A stretch of 6,074 nucleotides of DNA from the NCBI GenBank assembly GCA_946541435.1, contig CAMNJK010000100.1, positions 1 through 6,074 on the forward strand, in the 5' to 3' direction. Below are positions 5,401 through 6,074 of the stretch, piece by piece (position 1 is the first letter of the stretch; each line of letters starts with the position of its first letter). The position numbers and the translations under genes are program-made. This stretch comes from an uncultured Bacillota bacterium (lineage in GTDB: Bacteria; Bacillota; Clostridia; Peptostreptococcales; Anaerovoracaceae). The notes below the pieces were generated by a model that worked only from the letters and a program-made list of their open reading frames with translations, did no database searches and was not told the DNA's origin.

Positions 5401-5528
5401 TTCGATCTGTTCCTTTCGATCTTTTTTATTAAGCTCTTGGCTTTTATTTATAATGATCCTGATTTTGCTTCCATTTATATATGGCTTAAAGTCTCTCTTC
5501 CCGAGAACAGGTTCCTTTCGCGCTCCCC
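5401..5528 (-). promoter_or_regulatory. AT-rich cysS leader with a possible promoter
   Basis: This gap between the xpt stop and the cysS ATG drops abruptly to AT-rich sequence. The best -10 candidate is TATAAA (5452-5447), but no good -35 lies 16-18 bases upstream (ATGGAA at 16 is the closest), so any promoter is weak or needs an activator. Other visible features are CCATATATAAATGG (5483-5470), palindromic at 12 of 14 positions, a 10-base repeat CGAAAGGAAC at 5520-5511 and 5418-5409, and AGATCGAAA twice around the ribosome site (5422-5414, 5408-5400). No intrinsic terminator for xpt is convincing. Confidence 0.35.
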
Positions 5529-6074
5529 TCACTCACGGAAGGTGATCACGCCGTCTTCGATCCTGGCGATCACCGCCAGTGACTCAACACGGATCCCGTG
5601 CTCCCGAAGCTTGTCCGCGCCGCCCTGGAAGCCCTTCTCGATGACGATGCCCACGCCGGCCACATTGCCGCCGGCCCTGCGGATCAGGTCCGCCAGCGCC
5701 AGGGAAGCTTCCCCGTATGCCAGGAAATCGTCCAGGATCAGCACATTTTCTCCCGGCCGCAGATACTTCTCGGAGACACAGAGTCTGGACACAGTCCCCT
5801 TGGTAAAGGATCTGGCCTCCGCTTCGTAGAAGCCTTCGGTCATGGTGTTGGGCGCGGCCTTCTTGGCGAAAACCACCGGAGGATATCCGAAGTGGGGCGC
5901 CGCCGCTGTGGCGACCGCGATGCCGCTGGCTTCCACCGTCAGGATCCGGTCGATCTTCACATCCGCGAAACGCCGGGCGAACTCTCTGCCGATCTCATCC
6001 AGAAAACGCACATCCAGCTGGTGATTCAAAAAACCGTCCACCTTCACGATCTCGTTTCCGATGGCGCGGCCTTC
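5529..6074 (-). CDS. xpt: Xanthine phosphoribosyltransferase, 5' end missing
   Basis: Salvages xanthine by transferring the ribose-5-phosphate of PRPP to give XMP for guanine nucleotide synthesis. The frame is open to the window edge, where codons for EGRAIGNEI precede VKVDGFLNHQ. By comparison with the 194-residue B. subtilis Xpt about ten N-terminal residues lie outside. Visible family marks are KVDGFLNHQLD (residues 11-21 of the visible part), VEASGIA (47-53), VVFAKK (67-72), the PRPP-binding loop VLILDDFLAYGEA (111-123) with its two aspartates, and GVGIVIEKGFQGG (140-152). These separate Xpt from adenine phosphoribosyltransferase. The stop is 128 nt before cysS, and the operon relation to cysS is unclear. 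Any purine riboswitch or promoter would be upstream, off the window. Confidence 0.94.
   Translation of the reverse strand, partial: EGRAIGNEIVKVDGFLNHQLDVRFLDEIGREFARRFADVKIDRILTVEASGIAVATAAAPHFGYPPVVFAKKAAPNTMTEGFYEAEARSFTKGTVSRLCVSEKYLRPGENVLILDDFLAYGEASLALADLIRRAGGNVAGVGIVIEKGFQGGADKLREHGIRVESLAVIARIEDGVITFRE

Noticed and set aside
5401..5528. T-box riboswitch ahead of cysS
   Set aside because: The leader is only 128 nt, AT-rich, and has neither the conserved T-box sequence nor a terminator/antiterminator pair.
4624..5829. Long plus-strand open frame (401 codons) opposite cysS and xpt
   Set aside because: It spans across the non-coding cysS leader and two intact minus-strand genes, with no recognisable protein features. 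It is a shadow of GC-rich coding sequence.

Overview
The window is an ordinary, tightly packed housekeeping stretch of a Gram-positive chromosome. Every gene I accept lies on the minus strand, so in transcription order it runs from the right edge to the left. Gene content and order (cysS, mrnC, rlmB, sigH, then the start of an elongation factor Tu gene) match the conserved cysS-to-sigH neighbourhood of Firmicutes. The GC-rich coding sequence, a sporulation-type sigma-H and Bacillus/Clostridium-type ThyA and DHFR suggest a GC-rich, spore-forming-lineage member of Clostridia. A Lachnospiraceae-like gut anaerobe is my best guess, but this is inference, not identification.

Layout in transcription order: xanthine phosphoribosyltransferase (xpt, 5' end off the window, to 5529); an AT-rich leader of 128 nt; cysteinyl-tRNA synthetase (cysS, 5400-3961); Mini-ribonuclease III (mrnC, 3964-3527, overlapping cysS by 4 nt); a 79-residue lysine-rich protein with one C-terminal membrane segment and no recognised family (3519-3280); thymidylate synthase (thyA, 3268-2405); dihydrofolate reductase (folA, 2391-1906); 23S rRNA 2'-O-methyltransferase (rlmB, 1826-1071); a 184-nt spacer holding a 30-bp tandem repeat; RNA polymerase sigma-H (sigH, 886-272); a near-consensus promoter; tRNA-Thr(GGT) (177-101); and the first 16 codons of EF-Tu (tuf, 49 to the left edge).

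From cysS to folA the gaps are -4, 7, 11 and 13 nt, and several Shine-Dalgarno sequences overlap the upstream stop codon, so these five genes look like one translationally coupled operon. The themes are tRNA charging and rRNA maturation (cysS, mrnC, rlmB, tRNA-Thr, tuf), dTMP synthesis with folate recycling (thyA with folA), purine salvage (xpt), and control of the stationary-phase/sporulation switch (sigH).

I found no sign of a new defence, mobile or biosynthetic system. The items most worth a second look are the 30-bp tandem repeat upstream of sigH, which is open in all six frames; the unrecognised small membrane protein embedded in the cysS-mrnC-thyA-folA cluster; and the strong promoter that appears to drive tRNA-Thr and tuf as one tRNA-mRNA transcript.
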